64,000 bases of DNA from Marivirga harenae (GCF_030534335.1 NZ_CP130565.1:4113501-4177500), one strand, 5' to 3'; positions 45,368 through 54,695 are shown, numbered from the stretch's first letter. Made by a program: numbers and translations. The notes: generated by a model from the letters alone, not told the origin.

Positions 45368-46641
45368 GCTTTCAAAATGGATAAGCCGATGCTGCAATCC
45401 AGACATTTTTTGGGTTGGCAATAATCATTATGAAGTTGAATCATGGCTTGTGAATCAAATGCTGATGTAATCTCTTCCCCTAAGTCAGAGAATTTTTTGG
45501 TAATATAATTCTTTTCAGCCTTTATGCCATTTAAAAGTTGAATGGCTTTATCCATGTATTTTTCTTCTCCAACGCTATTAGCATACAGTGCTAATAGTGG
45601 TGGAAGGCAATTTATAATCAGCGTTTTAATAGAATTTTCACCCAATTGCTTTTTACGAAATTTGCTTTCCTTATCAAATTGATAATGGTTCAACCAGTAA
45701 TCAGATACCTTAACCTTCATTCGTTTTTGGATAGACTTTAAATTCAGATCAATTACAAAAGAATCGAATATCGAAGGGAATATATATAAAATCTGAGCTA
45801 ATTCTGCCAATCTGATAGTTGGAAAATTAGCAGGCCTTAATCTGAGAAATCGCCACTCATGCACATTCATTGGGCTTCCTAAAGTTGCTTGATGCTTATG
45901 CTTTAAAAATTCCCACTCTTTCTTAAGTTGATTTGGATACGAATCTTCAAAACTGCTATTTAGAAATCCAGAACAGCCAAATAATAAGGCTTCTAACTGA
46001 AAAACATTTGCCCTATACTTTTTGATTAAACTGTAAGGTAAAATTTCAGCCAAATGCTCGAACGGATGTTGATTAACCTTAAAACCCATGGCCGACAGCA
46101 ACATAAAATAAGAAGCTTGATCCCAATTCTGTGTCCCGAAGAAATGTGTTTTCGCTTTCTCTGATTTTCGATGAAGTCTTTCCACCAAAACTTTTTCTAG
46201 CATTTCAGATTTATGTAAATCGCTAACTTCAAACCAATGTCCGGCACAAGGAATCTCATCTTGCGAGTTCTGCAGCTTCTCAAATTTTTCAATCAAAGTA
46301 TAATCAACCCTATCCTTCAATTCAATTGTTGGTATTTTACTGCCATCAGGATGCTGAATGGGTTTATCATTTTGCCATACTACATGTAAAACCACATTTT
46401 CATAGTTTGGATCATGATGATGATGGTGACGATTCCAGTCTGAAGACTTAATATGAATTTCTACAGCCCCATTCCACTCCATTTCGTCTACTAGAATTTT
46501 AGCATGTTGAAAATCAGGCCCAGAATTATGATGTGCAAATCCAGTTTTGATTGTTTTTACCAAACCACCATCGGTAGTTTCTAAATCAATTTTATTAAAT
46601 TTTTGGTAGCGCCAAACGTAATGTAAAAAATCCTCCTTCAT
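45364..46641 (-). CDS. DUF2851 family protein
   Basis: A 425-residue cytosolic protein of a family mostly found in Bacteroidota. Recognisable parts are FLHYVWRYQKFN at the N-terminus, GFAHHNSGPDFQHAKI (about 34-49), WNGAVEIHIKSSDWNRHHHHHD (five consecutive His at about 69-73) and LHVVWQND. The conserved HNSGPDF, EIH and His-rich segments could bind metal. The C-terminus ends with a Cys pair (YCQPKKCLDCSIG). Function unknown. It is the first gene of a coupled pair with the membrane protein. Confidence 0.85.
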   Translation of the reverse strand: MKEDFLHYVWRYQKFNKIDLETTDGGLVKTIKTGFAHHNSGPDFQHAKILVDEMEWNGAVEIHIKSSDWNRHHHHHDPNYENVVLHVVWQNDKPIQHPDGSKIPTIELKDRVDYTLIEKFEKLQNSQDEIPCAGHWFEVSDLHKSEMLEKVLVERLHRKSEKAKTHFFGTQNWDQASYFMLLSAMGFKVNQHPFEHLAEILPYSLIKKYRANVFQLEALLFGCSGFLNSSFEDSYPNQLKKEWEFLKHKHQATLGSPMNVHEWRFLRLRPANFPTIRLAELAQILYIFPSIFDSFVIDLNLKSIQKRMKVKVSDYWLNHYQFDKESKFRKKQLGENSIKTLIINCLPPLLALYANSVGEEKYMDKAIQLLNGIKAEKNYITKKFSDLGEEITSAFDSQAMIQLHNDYCQPKKCLDCSIGLSILKA

Positions 46642-46983
46642 TGGGTCATTAGTAGGTTGAAAATTGAATATCTAAAAACTATGGATTTATTACAAATTAG
46701 ATCAGTTTTTTAAAGCAATGACAGACGGAACCTTAATAAATAGTCTATTGTCCACTGTTGCGATTTGTTGTGCATGAATTATGGATCGTTTAAAGCTTTG
46801 GAACTAACGGTATTTGATATTATAGATCTGCCAAATGGAATATCAGACTTCTTAAACATCACAGAAAAGACCATTGACTCCTTGACTTATTTTAATGATG
46901 TTCGAAATATAATTTCACCTTTTCTTTCTACAAATTTCTACTTCAATATTGTAAAATCCTGTATTTAGTGATTAATTGCGCTT
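46642..46983. other. Intergenic region, 342 bp
   Basis: Divergent spacer between DUF2851 (minus) and the SpmAB fusion (plus), so it should hold both promoters. A 67-codon frame at 46765-46968 is open but has no recognisable similarity and starts in AT-rich sequence; I do not call it. No strong hairpin or RNA gene is visible. Confidence 0.45.
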
Positions 46984-48216
46984 ATGGTTCTCAATTACAT
47001 CTGGATTGCATTTTTTCTTATAGCTTTTGTATTTGCCTTGGTCCAATGGATTTTCATGGGCGATATGGAAATCTTTCCTGCCCTGACCCAGGCCACTTTT
47101 GATAATGCTAAATTAGGCTTTGAAATTTCTCTTTGGCTAACTGGTGTAATGTCATTGTGGCTAGGTATTATGAAAATTGGTGAAAAAGGTGGAATGGTTT
47201 CCATTTTAGCTAAAATCACCTCTCCTCTTTTTTCAAGATTATTTCCTGAAGTGCCAAAAAACCATCCTGCCATGGGTGCAATGCTCATGAATATTTCAGC
47301 TAATATGCTGGGATTAGATAACGCTGCCACGCCTTTAGGTCTAAAAGCGATGCATAGTTTACAGGAACTAAATCCAAAAAAAGATACTGCCAGTAATGCA
47401 CAGATCATGTTTTTGGTATTAAATACTTCTGGCCTGACCATCATCCCCATTAGCATAATGGTTTATAGATCACAACTAGGCGCAGCCGATCCATCAGATG
47501 TTTTTATTCCCATTTTATTGACTACCTTCTTTTCAACTTTGAGCGGATTAATAGCTGTTTCAATAGTTCAGAGAATCAATCTATTTCATAAAAATATACT
47601 ACTTTCCTTAGGTTTATTAAGCTTAATAATAGCTAGTATTATTTATTTCTTCAGCAATCTAAGTCAAGCCGAAATAGGTCCTATTTCCTCAAATATTGCT
47701 AATTTCATTTTATTCTCAATTATTATAGCGTTTATCGTTTTGGCGGTTCGCAAAAAAGTGAATGTTTATGATTCATTTGTTGAAGGAGCTAAGGAAGGAT
47801 TCAATTACGCAATTATGATAATTCCGTATCTCATTGCCATATTAGTAGCTGTAGGAGTTTTTAGAGCATCAGGAGCGATGGATTTGCTAAAAGATGGATT
47901 GGAGGCAATGGTGGCCTTCGTGGGATTAAATACAGATTTTGTTCCCTCGATCCCTACGGCTTTAATGAAACCTTTGAGCGGCAGTGGCGCAAGAGGAATG
48001 ATGGTAGATGCCATGGAAGTTCATGGTGCTGATTCCTTCGTTGGGAGATTAGTAAGTGTAATGCAAGGCTCTACAGAAACTACTTTTTATGTATTGGCCG
48101 TTTATTTTGGTTCGGTAAATATCCGTAATTCACGATATGCTCTGACTTGTGGTTTAATTGCTGATGCAGTTGGGATTGTTGCTGCAATATTGATAAGTTA
48201 TATGTTTTTTTATTGA
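46984..48216 (+). CDS. Fused spore-maturation-type nucleoside recognition membrane protein (SpmA-SpmB)
   Basis: A 410-residue protein with about 10 transmembrane helices that joins two Gate/nucleoside-recognition domains. The first half resembles SpmA (GFEISLWLTGVMSLWLGIMK, MNISANMLGLDNAATPLGLK) and the second SpmB (FNYAIMIIPYLIAILVAVG, PTALMKPLSGSGARGMMVD, STETTFYVLAVYFG). In Bacillus the two are separate genes needed for spore core dehydration; this organism will not sporulate, so the fusion probably transports or senses a small solute. It is monocistronic. Confidence 0.88.
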   Translation: MVLNYIWIAFFLIAFVFALVQWIFMGDMEIFPALTQATFDNAKLGFEISLWLTGVMSLWLGIMKIGEKGGMVSILAKITSPLFSRLFPEVPKNHPAMGAMLMNISANMLGLDNAATPLGLKAMHSLQELNPKKDTASNAQIMFLVLNTSGLTIIPISIMVYRSQLGAADPSDVFIPILLTTFFSTLSGLIAVSIVQRINLFHKNILLSLGLLSLIIASIIYFFSNLSQAEIGPISSNIANFILFSIIIAFIVLAVRKKVNVYDSFVEGAKEGFNYAIMIIPYLIAILVAVGVFRASGAMDLLKDGLEAMVAFVGLNTDFVPSIPTALMKPLSGSGARGMMVDAMEVHGADSFVGRLVSVMQGSTETTFYVLAVYFGSVNIRNSRYALTCGLIADAVGIVAAILISYMFFY

Positions 48217-48253
48217 TTACCTCTTGGGTACCAAATGTAAACCAGACAAAGAC

Positions 48254-48270
48254 AAAACCTGTCAGGTTTT
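48254..48270. terminator. Short hairpin after SpmAB gene
   Basis: AAAACCTG-T-CAGGTTTT is a near-perfect palindrome (stem of at least 6 bp with a TGTCA loop) 37 bp after the SpmAB stop, with T's closing the stem. It is short and GC-poor, so a weak terminator; the same short palindrome is, from memory, common between genes in this phylum. Confidence 0.5.
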
Positions 48271-48281
48271 AAAACTATGCA

Positions 48282-48331
48282 AGTCAACTGATTTACAAAA
48301 CAATCATCCTAGTCAGCTGTTTTACAAACAT
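48282..48331. repeat. Two imperfect direct repeats upstream of TIGR03643 gene
   Basis: AGTCAACTGATTTACAAA (48282-48299) recurs as AGTCAGCTGTTTTACAAA (48311-48328) with two mismatches and a 29-bp period. The second copy ends at the start codon of the next gene. It could be a tandem regulator site covering the promoter. Confidence 0.45.
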
Positions 48332-48608
48332 GAAAAAAATCAAAGATTTAAAGCCAGAAGAAATTGACAGAATAGTACAAATGGGTTGGGAAGACCGCAC
48401 CACTTTTGATGCCATTTTCAATCAGTTTGGGATTTCCGAAAAGCAAACTATCAAAATCATGCGTAAGGAAATGAAGCCTTCCAGTTTCAGGATGTGGAGA
48501 AAACGCGTACAGGGCAGGAAAACCAAACATGAAGCTTTAAGAAAAGATGAGGTTAAACGCTTTAAATCTACTCGTCAAAAGTCCATTAGTTTAAACAAAT
48601 ATAAATAA
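48330..48608 (+). CDS. TIGR03643 family protein
   Basis: A 92-residue basic protein: KDLKPEEIDRIVQMGWEDRTTFDAI (about 5-29), FGISEKQTIKIMRKEMKPSSFRMWRKRV (about 33-60) and a Lys/Arg-rich tail (RKTKHEALRKDEVKRF). This matches the small protein family TIGR03643. The helical core with GISEKQTIKIMR reads like a helix-turn-helix, so nucleic-acid binding is plausible but unproven. Monocistronic; convergent with miaE. Confidence 0.85.
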   Translation: MKKIKDLKPEEIDRIVQMGWEDRTTFDAIFNQFGISEKQTIKIMRKEMKPSSFRMWRKRVQGRKTKHEALRKDEVKRFKSTRQKSISLNKYK

Positions 48609-48646
48609 TTGAAACTCTATTTACTTGTTATCGATGCGTACTGCAG

Positions 48647-49246
48647 TTAATGTAACCTATCCTTTCTAACCTCCAGATTCTTCATGATTTCAGCTTCTGC
48701 CTCTAATAGTTCTGCCCATCGCTTTTTTACTTCTTCTTTAGGTTGATAGCTTTCGGCTAGTTTCAGAAAATTTTTATAATGACTTGCTTCGGAAACCATC
48801 AGTTCATAATAAAACTTCTTTAGTTCCTCATCTTGAATATGAATATGCAGCTGCTTAAATCTCTCACAACTCCTTGCCTCTATTAAAGCATTGATCAGGA
48901 GCTTCTCCATTAACTGATATTTCCTGCTGCCGCCCTTAATTTCAAGCTTCATTAATTGAGAGACATATTCATCTTTTCTCTGGCGACCTAGCTTAAAGCC
49001 TCTCTTGTCAAGTTGTTCCAGCACTCTTTCAAAATGTGACCATTCTTCTGCTACAACGGGGGTCATAACTCTTACCATTTCATCCATTTCTGGAAAATTG
49101 ATAATTAAGCTCATGCATGAACTGGCTGCTTTTTGTTCGCAATAAGCGTGATCAACTAAAATATCTTCAATATTTTTTTCCGCAATATCTACCCACCTTG
49201 GGTCAGTTGGTAGTTCTAAACCTAAAGTGAACTTTTCCTTTTCCAT
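48647..49246 (-). CDS. miaE: tRNA-(ms2io6A)-hydroxylase
   Basis: A 199-residue ferritin-like di-iron enzyme that hydroxylates the isopentenyl group of ms2i6A37 in tRNA. Iron ligands are expected in LVDHAYCEQKAASSC (about 30-44), EEWSHFERVLEQL (about 67-79), EARSCERFKQL (about 116-126) and SEASHYKNFLKLAE (about 152-165), giving the E..H and E...E pattern. It is the last gene of an apparent lpxK-porin-miaE operon, 9 bp after the porin stop. MiaA and MiaB must be encoded elsewhere. Confidence 0.93.
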   Translation of the reverse strand: MEKEKFTLGLELPTDPRWVDIAEKNIEDILVDHAYCEQKAASSCMSLIINFPEMDEMVRVMTPVVAEEWSHFERVLEQLDKRGFKLGRQRKDEYVSQLMKLEIKGGSRKYQLMEKLLINALIEARSCERFKQLHIHIQDEELKKFYYELMVSEASHYKNFLKLAESYQPKEEVKKRWAELLEAEAEIMKNLEVRKDRLH

Positions 49247-49255
49247 TTTCAGCTT

Positions 49256-51124
49256 TTAATCGAAAAATGACCAAGTAACTCCGAAGTCGAGTATTCTTTG
49301 TTGACCGCTGTAATAAGGTGCGGTGAAATATCCCCCGGCCGTTATATCTTGGTTTAAATGTCTGAATTTAATAAATATTTGTGCTGTATTGATTTTTGCA
49401 GTGGCATATAAATCCACAAACATATAGCCAGGTACCTCAAAATAGTTTTGTAAGTGAAATTGTTGTGTAACAGGATCGTAATCATCCGCAAAGTAGGTGG
49501 ATTTATAATGACCTTCGAGGCCGATGCGGGTCTCTAATTTTCCTTCAAAGACTTTATGGTAATAAAAATCTAATGTTAAGAAATGCTCTGGAATTCTAAA
49601 CAAATCCGCATTTGCTCCTTCTTTTAAAGTATAGATGTAATTTCCTTCAAGATTAAAAGATCGGTATTTTGCCTTTGCTTCAATACCAGGATGCAAAAGT
49701 GGTGCTGTGCCCGAGGCTTGTTGCGGCATGGCTAAGGTATCGAAATACATATGGTTGCTGACTATTTTCAGATCTAATTTAGGCTGTATCCTAAAATAAT
49801 CTTTCCATTTGACATCTAATTTCCCACTCAGCTGTTGTACTTGCTCACTTCCAAAATCGTTTTGCCAAAAGTCATGATTACCTAAATGCTGTTCATAAAA
49901 GAAGGGTGAGGCAAACTGCATACTAGAGGCTGACACTGTCAAAAAAGGAATTTTCAAGCTGGCGTCTAATCGGTAATTACCACTTACTTCATATTCCGCA
50001 TTTGCTTTTAATTGCCAATTTTCTTTAGGAGCAAAGCGAAAATAACCTCCTGCATAATTTTCCACTACGGGGTTTACAGTACTTAGGTATTTACCCGTAT
50101 ATCTAATATCCTTCCTTTTTGCATAAAAACGATAAAATGCTTCACCAATCTCCCCTTTAAAACCAATCTCATTTTGATAATATACGAATCTACTTAAATC
50201 TACAGTTGAATCTGTTCTCAAAAGAATATCATCAAAGAAATTTACGTCTGTTTCTGCTGAAGGATTGGAGTTTACAAAAGTATTCATTCGATTTGTCCGA
50301 TCAAAAACATGATAAAATTGTAAAATCTTTTTCCATTTGAATTGCTGATACAAATGATACTGCTGCCTTAACTCACCACCCTGCGCATTTCTTAAATTGA
50401 TATCCTCATCATCATAATCAAATAGCTCTTCATAATCTATGACCTCGGATGAATCCTTGATCCCACCTGTTTCATTTACTTTATGGAAAGTTCGAGCAAA
50501 ATTAAACATTACGTGATATTTTCGATCAGGTGAACGATAATCTGTTTGCAGATCATAAGAGTGGCTCAATACATTCAAATCTCCCCTACTCTGCAATGGT
50601 CCTATTTGTTTATCTACTGTCCATCTTCTGAAACTAAATCCTACATTCCAATTTTCATTAACGTTTCGAGAAAAGTCGATTCCTATAAATGCTCTATAAT
50701 TTCCTCCAAATACCGACCTCATCTGTGTAAATGGAGATTTTGTATCAAAATATTTGAATTTATCTGGTGTTTTGACGTAAGGATCATAAACTCCAAAGCC
50801 ACTTCTTTTGCCAATCACATTAGGTGCTTCATAAAAAACAGGCCGCATTGCTGTTCCAATTGTTCCCAAATTTTGATAGTAATAATCAGAAATATTTACA
50901 GGGTTCCAGTTATGAGTATTATTTAAGCTGGTATCAATCGTTTGATAGGAATCAATATTATTTTTTATGTTTTCCTCTGTAGTAAAAAGTGTGGTTTTAG
51001 CTCCGTATACATTTTTGGTAGAATCGTCCGTCACCTGAGCAAAACCAGTGGTAAATCCACAACAAAAAATCGATATGATTAGTGAAAATTTCTTCAAAAC
51101 AGTCGCAAAATTAACTAAAGTCAT
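49256..51124 (-). CDS. Putative porin (Bacteroidota outer-membrane beta-barrel)
   Basis: A 622-residue exported protein. A signal peptide covers about residues 1-29 (ending GFAQ). The mature protein shows dense amphipathic beta strands with paired aromatics (RAFIGIDFSRNVNENWNVGF, YHVMFNFARTFHK, FKGEIGEAFYRFYAKRKD) and ends in RILDFGVTWSFFD with a terminal aromatic motif, as outer-membrane barrels do. The N-terminal sequence (Asn-Trp-Asn-Pro plus DYYYQNLGTIGTAMRP) fits the Porin_10 putative-porin family. Its gene starts 4 bp after the lpxK stop, so both envelope genes are co-transcribed. Confidence 0.85.
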   Translation of the reverse strand: MTLVNFATVLKKFSLIISIFCCGFTTGFAQVTDDSTKNVYGAKTTLFTTEENIKNNIDSYQTIDTSLNNTHNWNPVNISDYYYQNLGTIGTAMRPVFYEAPNVIGKRSGFGVYDPYVKTPDKFKYFDTKSPFTQMRSVFGGNYRAFIGIDFSRNVNENWNVGFSFRRWTVDKQIGPLQSRGDLNVLSHSYDLQTDYRSPDRKYHVMFNFARTFHKVNETGGIKDSSEVIDYEELFDYDDEDINLRNAQGGELRQQYHLYQQFKWKKILQFYHVFDRTNRMNTFVNSNPSAETDVNFFDDILLRTDSTVDLSRFVYYQNEIGFKGEIGEAFYRFYAKRKDIRYTGKYLSTVNPVVENYAGGYFRFAPKENWQLKANAEYEVSGNYRLDASLKIPFLTVSASSMQFASPFFYEQHLGNHDFWQNDFGSEQVQQLSGKLDVKWKDYFRIQPKLDLKIVSNHMYFDTLAMPQQASGTAPLLHPGIEAKAKYRSFNLEGNYIYTLKEGANADLFRIPEHFLTLDFYYHKVFEGKLETRIGLEGHYKSTYFADDYDPVTQQFHLQNYFEVPGYMFVDLYATAKINTAQIFIKFRHLNQDITAGGYFTAPYYSGQQRILDFGVTWSFFD

Positions 51125-51128
51125 GGAT

Positions 51129-52151
51129 TTATATAGTACTAAGTATAGAATCTTCTAAGATTCGATGAAAAGATTCTTCGTCATCCAAAAACTGTACCAT
51201 GATAGGGACATAAAAAAGCCTGGTTCGAAAAGATGTAGATAGTTCGGGCATAGATATCAATCGTACCCAATCCTTTTCTGTGGTTATAATAGTAGCATTT
51301 TCCTGTTCAGCTAGGCTTTCGATTTCTTGAATTTCTTTTACTGAAAAATGATGATGATCTGCAAAATCGAAATGCCTTAAAATTTCAACTCCTTCTCGAA
51401 GTAGAAATTCTTTAAAATGATGTGCGTGGGCTATACCTGTTACTAATATTACTTTATTCCCTAGGCCTTTATCACCTACAGATGGAATAGGACGTTCATA
51501 ATTAATGGAGGTAAAAAACACCTCATTTTTCGTGTAAGAGTTGATTTTAACTCTTATTTCATTTTTCTCTTTAAGGGATATGTCTTTTGGGCATTTAGTT
51601 ACTACCACAACCTCTGCTCTTTTCACGCCTGACCTTCCTTCTCTGAGTGTCCCAGACGGCAACACATAATCTTTATAAAAAAGTGAACTGTAATCTGTCA
51701 ATAGTATTGATAAATTTGGCTTCACACTTCTATGTTGAAAAGCATCATCTAAAATGATTATTTCATTTTCTGGAAAATCTTGCAATATACTCGGGATCGC
51801 TAAGACTCTATCCTCTCCTACAGTTACATGAGCCTTATTTTCGAATTTCTTATATATTTGAAAAGGCTCATCCCCAATTGATTTAGGATCGTCATTCTTA
51901 TTAGCTATTCTGAAACCTGAAGTTTTTCTTCCATAACCTCTAGATAAAGTTGAAATTTTATTCTCATAGTTTTTCGATATCAAAAATCTTAAAAGATATT
52001 CTACAAAAGGAGTTTTACCGGTTCCTCCCATAGACAAATTTCCCACTGAGATCACCCTGGTATCAAATCTGAACACAGGCTTATACTCTATATCATATAA
52101 ATGATTACGGAATTGCATCACCCATTTATATAGAAAGCTGAACGGTGACAT
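51129..52151 (-). CDS. lpxK: Tetraacyldisaccharide 4'-kinase
   Basis: A 340-residue lipid A kinase that phosphorylates the 4' position of the disaccharide precursor at the inner membrane. ATG 52151 gives the family-typical start MSPFSFLYKWVMQFRNHLYD; a longer frame runs 71 codons into the divergent Nif3-like gene and is rejected. The P loop is GNLSMGGTGKTPFVEYLL (about 41-58). Other hallmarks are STLSRGYGRKTSGF, ILDDAFQHRSVKP with the catalytic Asp, and LPSGTLREG. It is the first gene of the lpxK-porin-miaE operon. Confidence 0.95.
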   Translation of the reverse strand: MSPFSFLYKWVMQFRNHLYDIEYKPVFRFDTRVISVGNLSMGGTGKTPFVEYLLRFLISKNYENKISTLSRGYGRKTSGFRIANKNDDPKSIGDEPFQIYKKFENKAHVTVGEDRVLAIPSILQDFPENEIIILDDAFQHRSVKPNLSILLTDYSSLFYKDYVLPSGTLREGRSGVKRAEVVVVTKCPKDISLKEKNEIRVKINSYTKNEVFFTSINYERPIPSVGDKGLGNKVILVTGIAHAHHFKEFLLREGVEILRHFDFADHHHFSVKEIQEIESLAEQENATIITTEKDWVRLISMPELSTSFRTRLFYVPIMVQFLDDEESFHRILEDSILSTI

Positions 52152-52234
52152 GATTAATTGCCAATACTTATTTTTAAAGACTTGCAAGGGCTGTAAAACT
52201 TTATAACTTTGATCGAATAGATTTAAAAGCAAAT

Positions 52235-53332
52235 ATGAGCAAAATAAAGGATATCGTCCAACATTTGGAAAGCATTGCGCCCCTAGACTATCAAGAATCG
52301 TATGATAATGCCGGTTTAATCGTTGGTGATGCCTCCAAAACCGTGAGTAATATTTTAATCTCATTGGATGTTACCGAAGAGGTAGTAGAAGAAGCCAAGG
52401 CAAAAAATTGCGAACTGATTGTGGCCCATCATCCGATTATATTCAAGGGATTAAAAAAACTTACCGGCAGTAATTATGTGGAAAGAACCGTAATTAAAGC
52501 TATAAAAAATGATATTGCCATTTATGCCTCTCATACAAATTTAGATAATATCAGCACTGGTGTAAATGCAAAAATAGCGGAGAAACTAAGTCTGCGCAAC
52601 GCTGAAGTACTTAGTCCAAAAAAAAGACAGTTGGGTAAGCTTAGTGTATTCGTTCCACAAGAGAATACAAACGAATTAAAAAAAGCCTTGCATCAGGCTG
52701 GCGCTGGCCAAATTGGTGAATACAAGGACTGCGCATTTGAATCATCCGGAAAAGGCAGCTTCCTTCCCACAGAAAAAGCAAATCCAAGTATTGGTAAATC
52801 CAATAAGCTCGAAACAGTTGATGAAAATAAAGTGGAGGTCATTTTTCCAATGCACCTAAAAAACAAAGTTTTATCTGCGATGCATAATGCTCATCCTTAC
52901 GAGGAAGTTGCTTACTATCTGCACCAATTAGAAAACACATATAATGACTTGGGTTCTGGAATGATTGGAGAAATAGCGGAGCCAATGGAGCCAACAGACT
53001 TTCTTGATTATTTGAAGGAAAGAATGGGCTTAAAAGTTATAAAACATACTAAAGAGATAAACCGTAAAATTAAAAAGGTTGCAATTTGTGGAGGCGCGGG
53101 TTCATTCCTGATTTCACAGGCAAAAAACAAACAAGCTGACATTTATATCTCATCTGACATTAAATATCATGAATTTTTTGATGCCGAAGAAAGGCTGATT
53201 ATAGCCGACATAGGGCATTATGAGAGTGAACGATTTACAAATGAGATATTTTATGCAGTATTGAAAGAAAATTTTGCTAATATTGCACTCCATTTAGGAC
53301 AGACTGTCACGAATCCGATAAAATATTATTAA
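52235..53332 (+). CDS. Nif3-like dinuclear metal centre hexameric protein
   Basis: A 365-residue Nif3/DUF34 protein. Metal-binding motifs are LIVAHHPIIFKGLKKL (about 63-78), YASHTNLDN (about 97-105) and the C-terminal IADIGHYESERF (about 325-336). The central insert (about 125-235) is the PII-like domain seen in long Nif3 proteins. Members form toroidal hexamers; a GTP cyclohydrolase I type 2 activity has been suggested for some, but the role is unsettled. The next gene starts 4 bp after the stop, so the pair is an operon. Confidence 0.9.
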   Translation: MSKIKDIVQHLESIAPLDYQESYDNAGLIVGDASKTVSNILISLDVTEEVVEEAKAKNCELIVAHHPIIFKGLKKLTGSNYVERTVIKAIKNDIAIYASHTNLDNISTGVNAKIAEKLSLRNAEVLSPKKRQLGKLSVFVPQENTNELKKALHQAGAGQIGEYKDCAFESSGKGSFLPTEKANPSIGKSNKLETVDENKVEVIFPMHLKNKVLSAMHNAHPYEEVAYYLHQLENTYNDLGSGMIGEIAEPMEPTDFLDYLKERMGLKVIKHTKEINRKIKKVAICGGAGSFLISQAKNKQADIYISSDIKYHEFFDAEERLIIADIGHYESERFTNEIFYAVLKENFANIALHLGQTVTNPIKYY

Positions 53333-53336
53333 CTGC

Positions 53337-54131
53337 ATGGAAAGTACTGTAGCACAAAAGCTTGATGCTTTGAAAAAATTACAAAGCATCGATTCAAAAT
53401 TAGACGATATTAAAAAAGTGAGGGGAGCCCTACCTGACGAGGTAGCTGATTTAGAAGATGAGATTGCAGGCTATGAAACCCGAATTCAAAAATTTGATGA
53501 TAGCGTTCAAGCCATCAGAGACGAAATTGATGCCGCTAAGCAAGGTATTAAAGAATCTGAAAAACTGATTGCCAAATATGGTGAGCAACAAATGAGCGTT
53601 AGAAATAACCGTGAATATGATGCCATCACCAAAGAGGTCGAACTGCAACAATTGGATATTCAAATCCATGAAAAGAAAATTAAAGAAGCTCAAGCCAAAA
53701 TAGAAGATAAAGAAAAAGGCATTGAGGAAACTAAAGCTTTGCACGAAGACCGTGTAAAAGATTTGGAGAGTAAAAAATCTGAATTAGGAAACATCGAGTC
53801 TGAAACTACTGAAGAAGTAAGCAAACTTGAGAAAGACAGAGAAAAAGCTCTAAAGAAAATTGAAGATAGATTAGTTGCGTCTTACGACAGATTAAGAGGA
53901 AATGTTAGGAATGGCCTAGCAGTGGTTCCTGTTAAAAGAGGTGCTTGTGGCGGGTGTTTTAACACTGTTCCTCCTCAAAGACAAGCTGACATCAGAGATA
54001 GAAAAAAATTAATCGTTTGTGAGCACTGCGGAAGAATTTTGACGGATGTTGAAGATGAAATCGTGGAAGAGAAGCCAAAAAAGAAACGTACTACGAGGAA
54101 AACTACTACAAAGAAAAAGGCTGAGAAATAG
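53337..54131 (+). CDS. Coiled-coil C4 zinc-ribbon protein
   Basis: A 264-residue protein. Residues about 5-190 are one long antiparallel coiled coil (LQSIDSKLDDIKKVRGALP, IHEKKIKEAQAKIEDKEKG). A C4 zinc ribbon follows: ACGGCFNTVPPQ (about 203-214) and VCEHCGRIL (about 229-237). A Lys/Thr-rich tail closes it (KKKRTTRKTTTKKK). The architecture matches the CT398/zf-RING_7 family, proposed to bind nucleic acid or secretion/flagellar partners. It is tightly linked to the Nif3-like gene, as in many Bacteroidota and actinobacteria. Confidence 0.88.
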   Translation: MESTVAQKLDALKKLQSIDSKLDDIKKVRGALPDEVADLEDEIAGYETRIQKFDDSVQAIRDEIDAAKQGIKESEKLIAKYGEQQMSVRNNREYDAITKEVELQQLDIQIHEKKIKEAQAKIEDKEKGIEETKALHEDRVKDLESKKSELGNIESETTEEVSKLEKDREKALKKIEDRLVASYDRLRGNVRNGLAVVPVKRGACGGCFNTVPPQRQADIRDRKKLIVCEHCGRILTDVEDEIVEEKPKKKRTTRKTTTKKKAEK

Positions 54132-54157
54132 CTTGTAGAAATGTATTTAAATTTCTA

Positions 54158-54192
54158 AAGTCTATCAGATTATCTGGTAGACTTTTTTTTTG
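54158..54192 (+). terminator. Intrinsic terminator after the Nif3/zinc-ribbon operon
   Basis: A 13-bp stem (AAAGTCTATCAGA, 54158-54170, with 54174-54186; one G-U pair) with a TTA loop runs into nine consecutive T's (54184-54192). It lies 27 bp after the zinc-ribbon stop and is the clearest Rho-independent terminator in the window. Confidence 0.92.
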
Positions 54193-54329
54193 ATTAATTT
54201 TAATGCTAAAGTGTTAATATCGGCTGAAATAACTTTCATCTATAATTCTGGTGAGTTGAAAACAAAGATTGCTATTTTTCGCTATAGTACATTTCATCTT
54301 TAGGTATCAAATATAAAATCAATTACTAA

Positions 54330-54584
54330 GTGAAGCCATCTCAAAATTCAAACGATCACATTTTCATCTGCACTGGAAAAGACTGCAAGAAAAACGGATG
54401 TGAGGAACTTAAGTCAGAATTGAAAAAGAATATCAAATTTGGCAAAAAGAAGAGTATTAGATTAGTAAAAACAAAATGCATGGACTATTGCAAAATGGGT
54501 CCCAATATAGTTGTAAATGGTAGACTTTTACATACTTGTCAAGCCAAAGATACTCTTGCAATTTTAGAAATACTTAGAGACTAA
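54330..54584 (+). CDS. Thioredoxin-like [2Fe-2S] ferredoxin
   Basis: An 84-residue protein with a GTG start, the only possible one because an in-frame TAA precedes it directly. Cluster ligands are CTGKDCKKNGC (about 12-22) and CMDYCKMGPNIVVNG (about 51-65), the pattern of the thioredoxin-like ferredoxins related to NuoE C-terminal domains. It likely carries electrons in the cytosol. It is a small free-standing gene with its own upstream spacer of about 140 bp after the terminator. Confidence 0.85.
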   Translation: MKPSQNSNDHIFICTGKDCKKNGCEELKSELKKNIKFGKKKSIRLVKTKCMDYCKMGPNIVVNGRLLHTCQAKDTLAILEILRD

Positions 54585-54695
54585 AAAGTCAATTCAGAAT
54601 CTTAACAAAGTTTTAACTCAATATAGAAACTTACCCCATTGCTATTCAGTTAGCATTACTTAATTCAATGTAGTTACATTAATTCTGACATAAAT

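Noticed and set aside
46765-46968. 67-codon ORF between DUF2851 and the SpmAB fusion
   Set aside because: No recognisable family, no start context and AT-rich composition; the interval is a divergent promoter region. It could be revived by conservation in relatives.
52152-52364. 71-codon N-terminal extension of LpxK
   Set aside because: It runs antisense through the start of the Nif3-like gene, and LpxK proteins start near the MSPF sequence.
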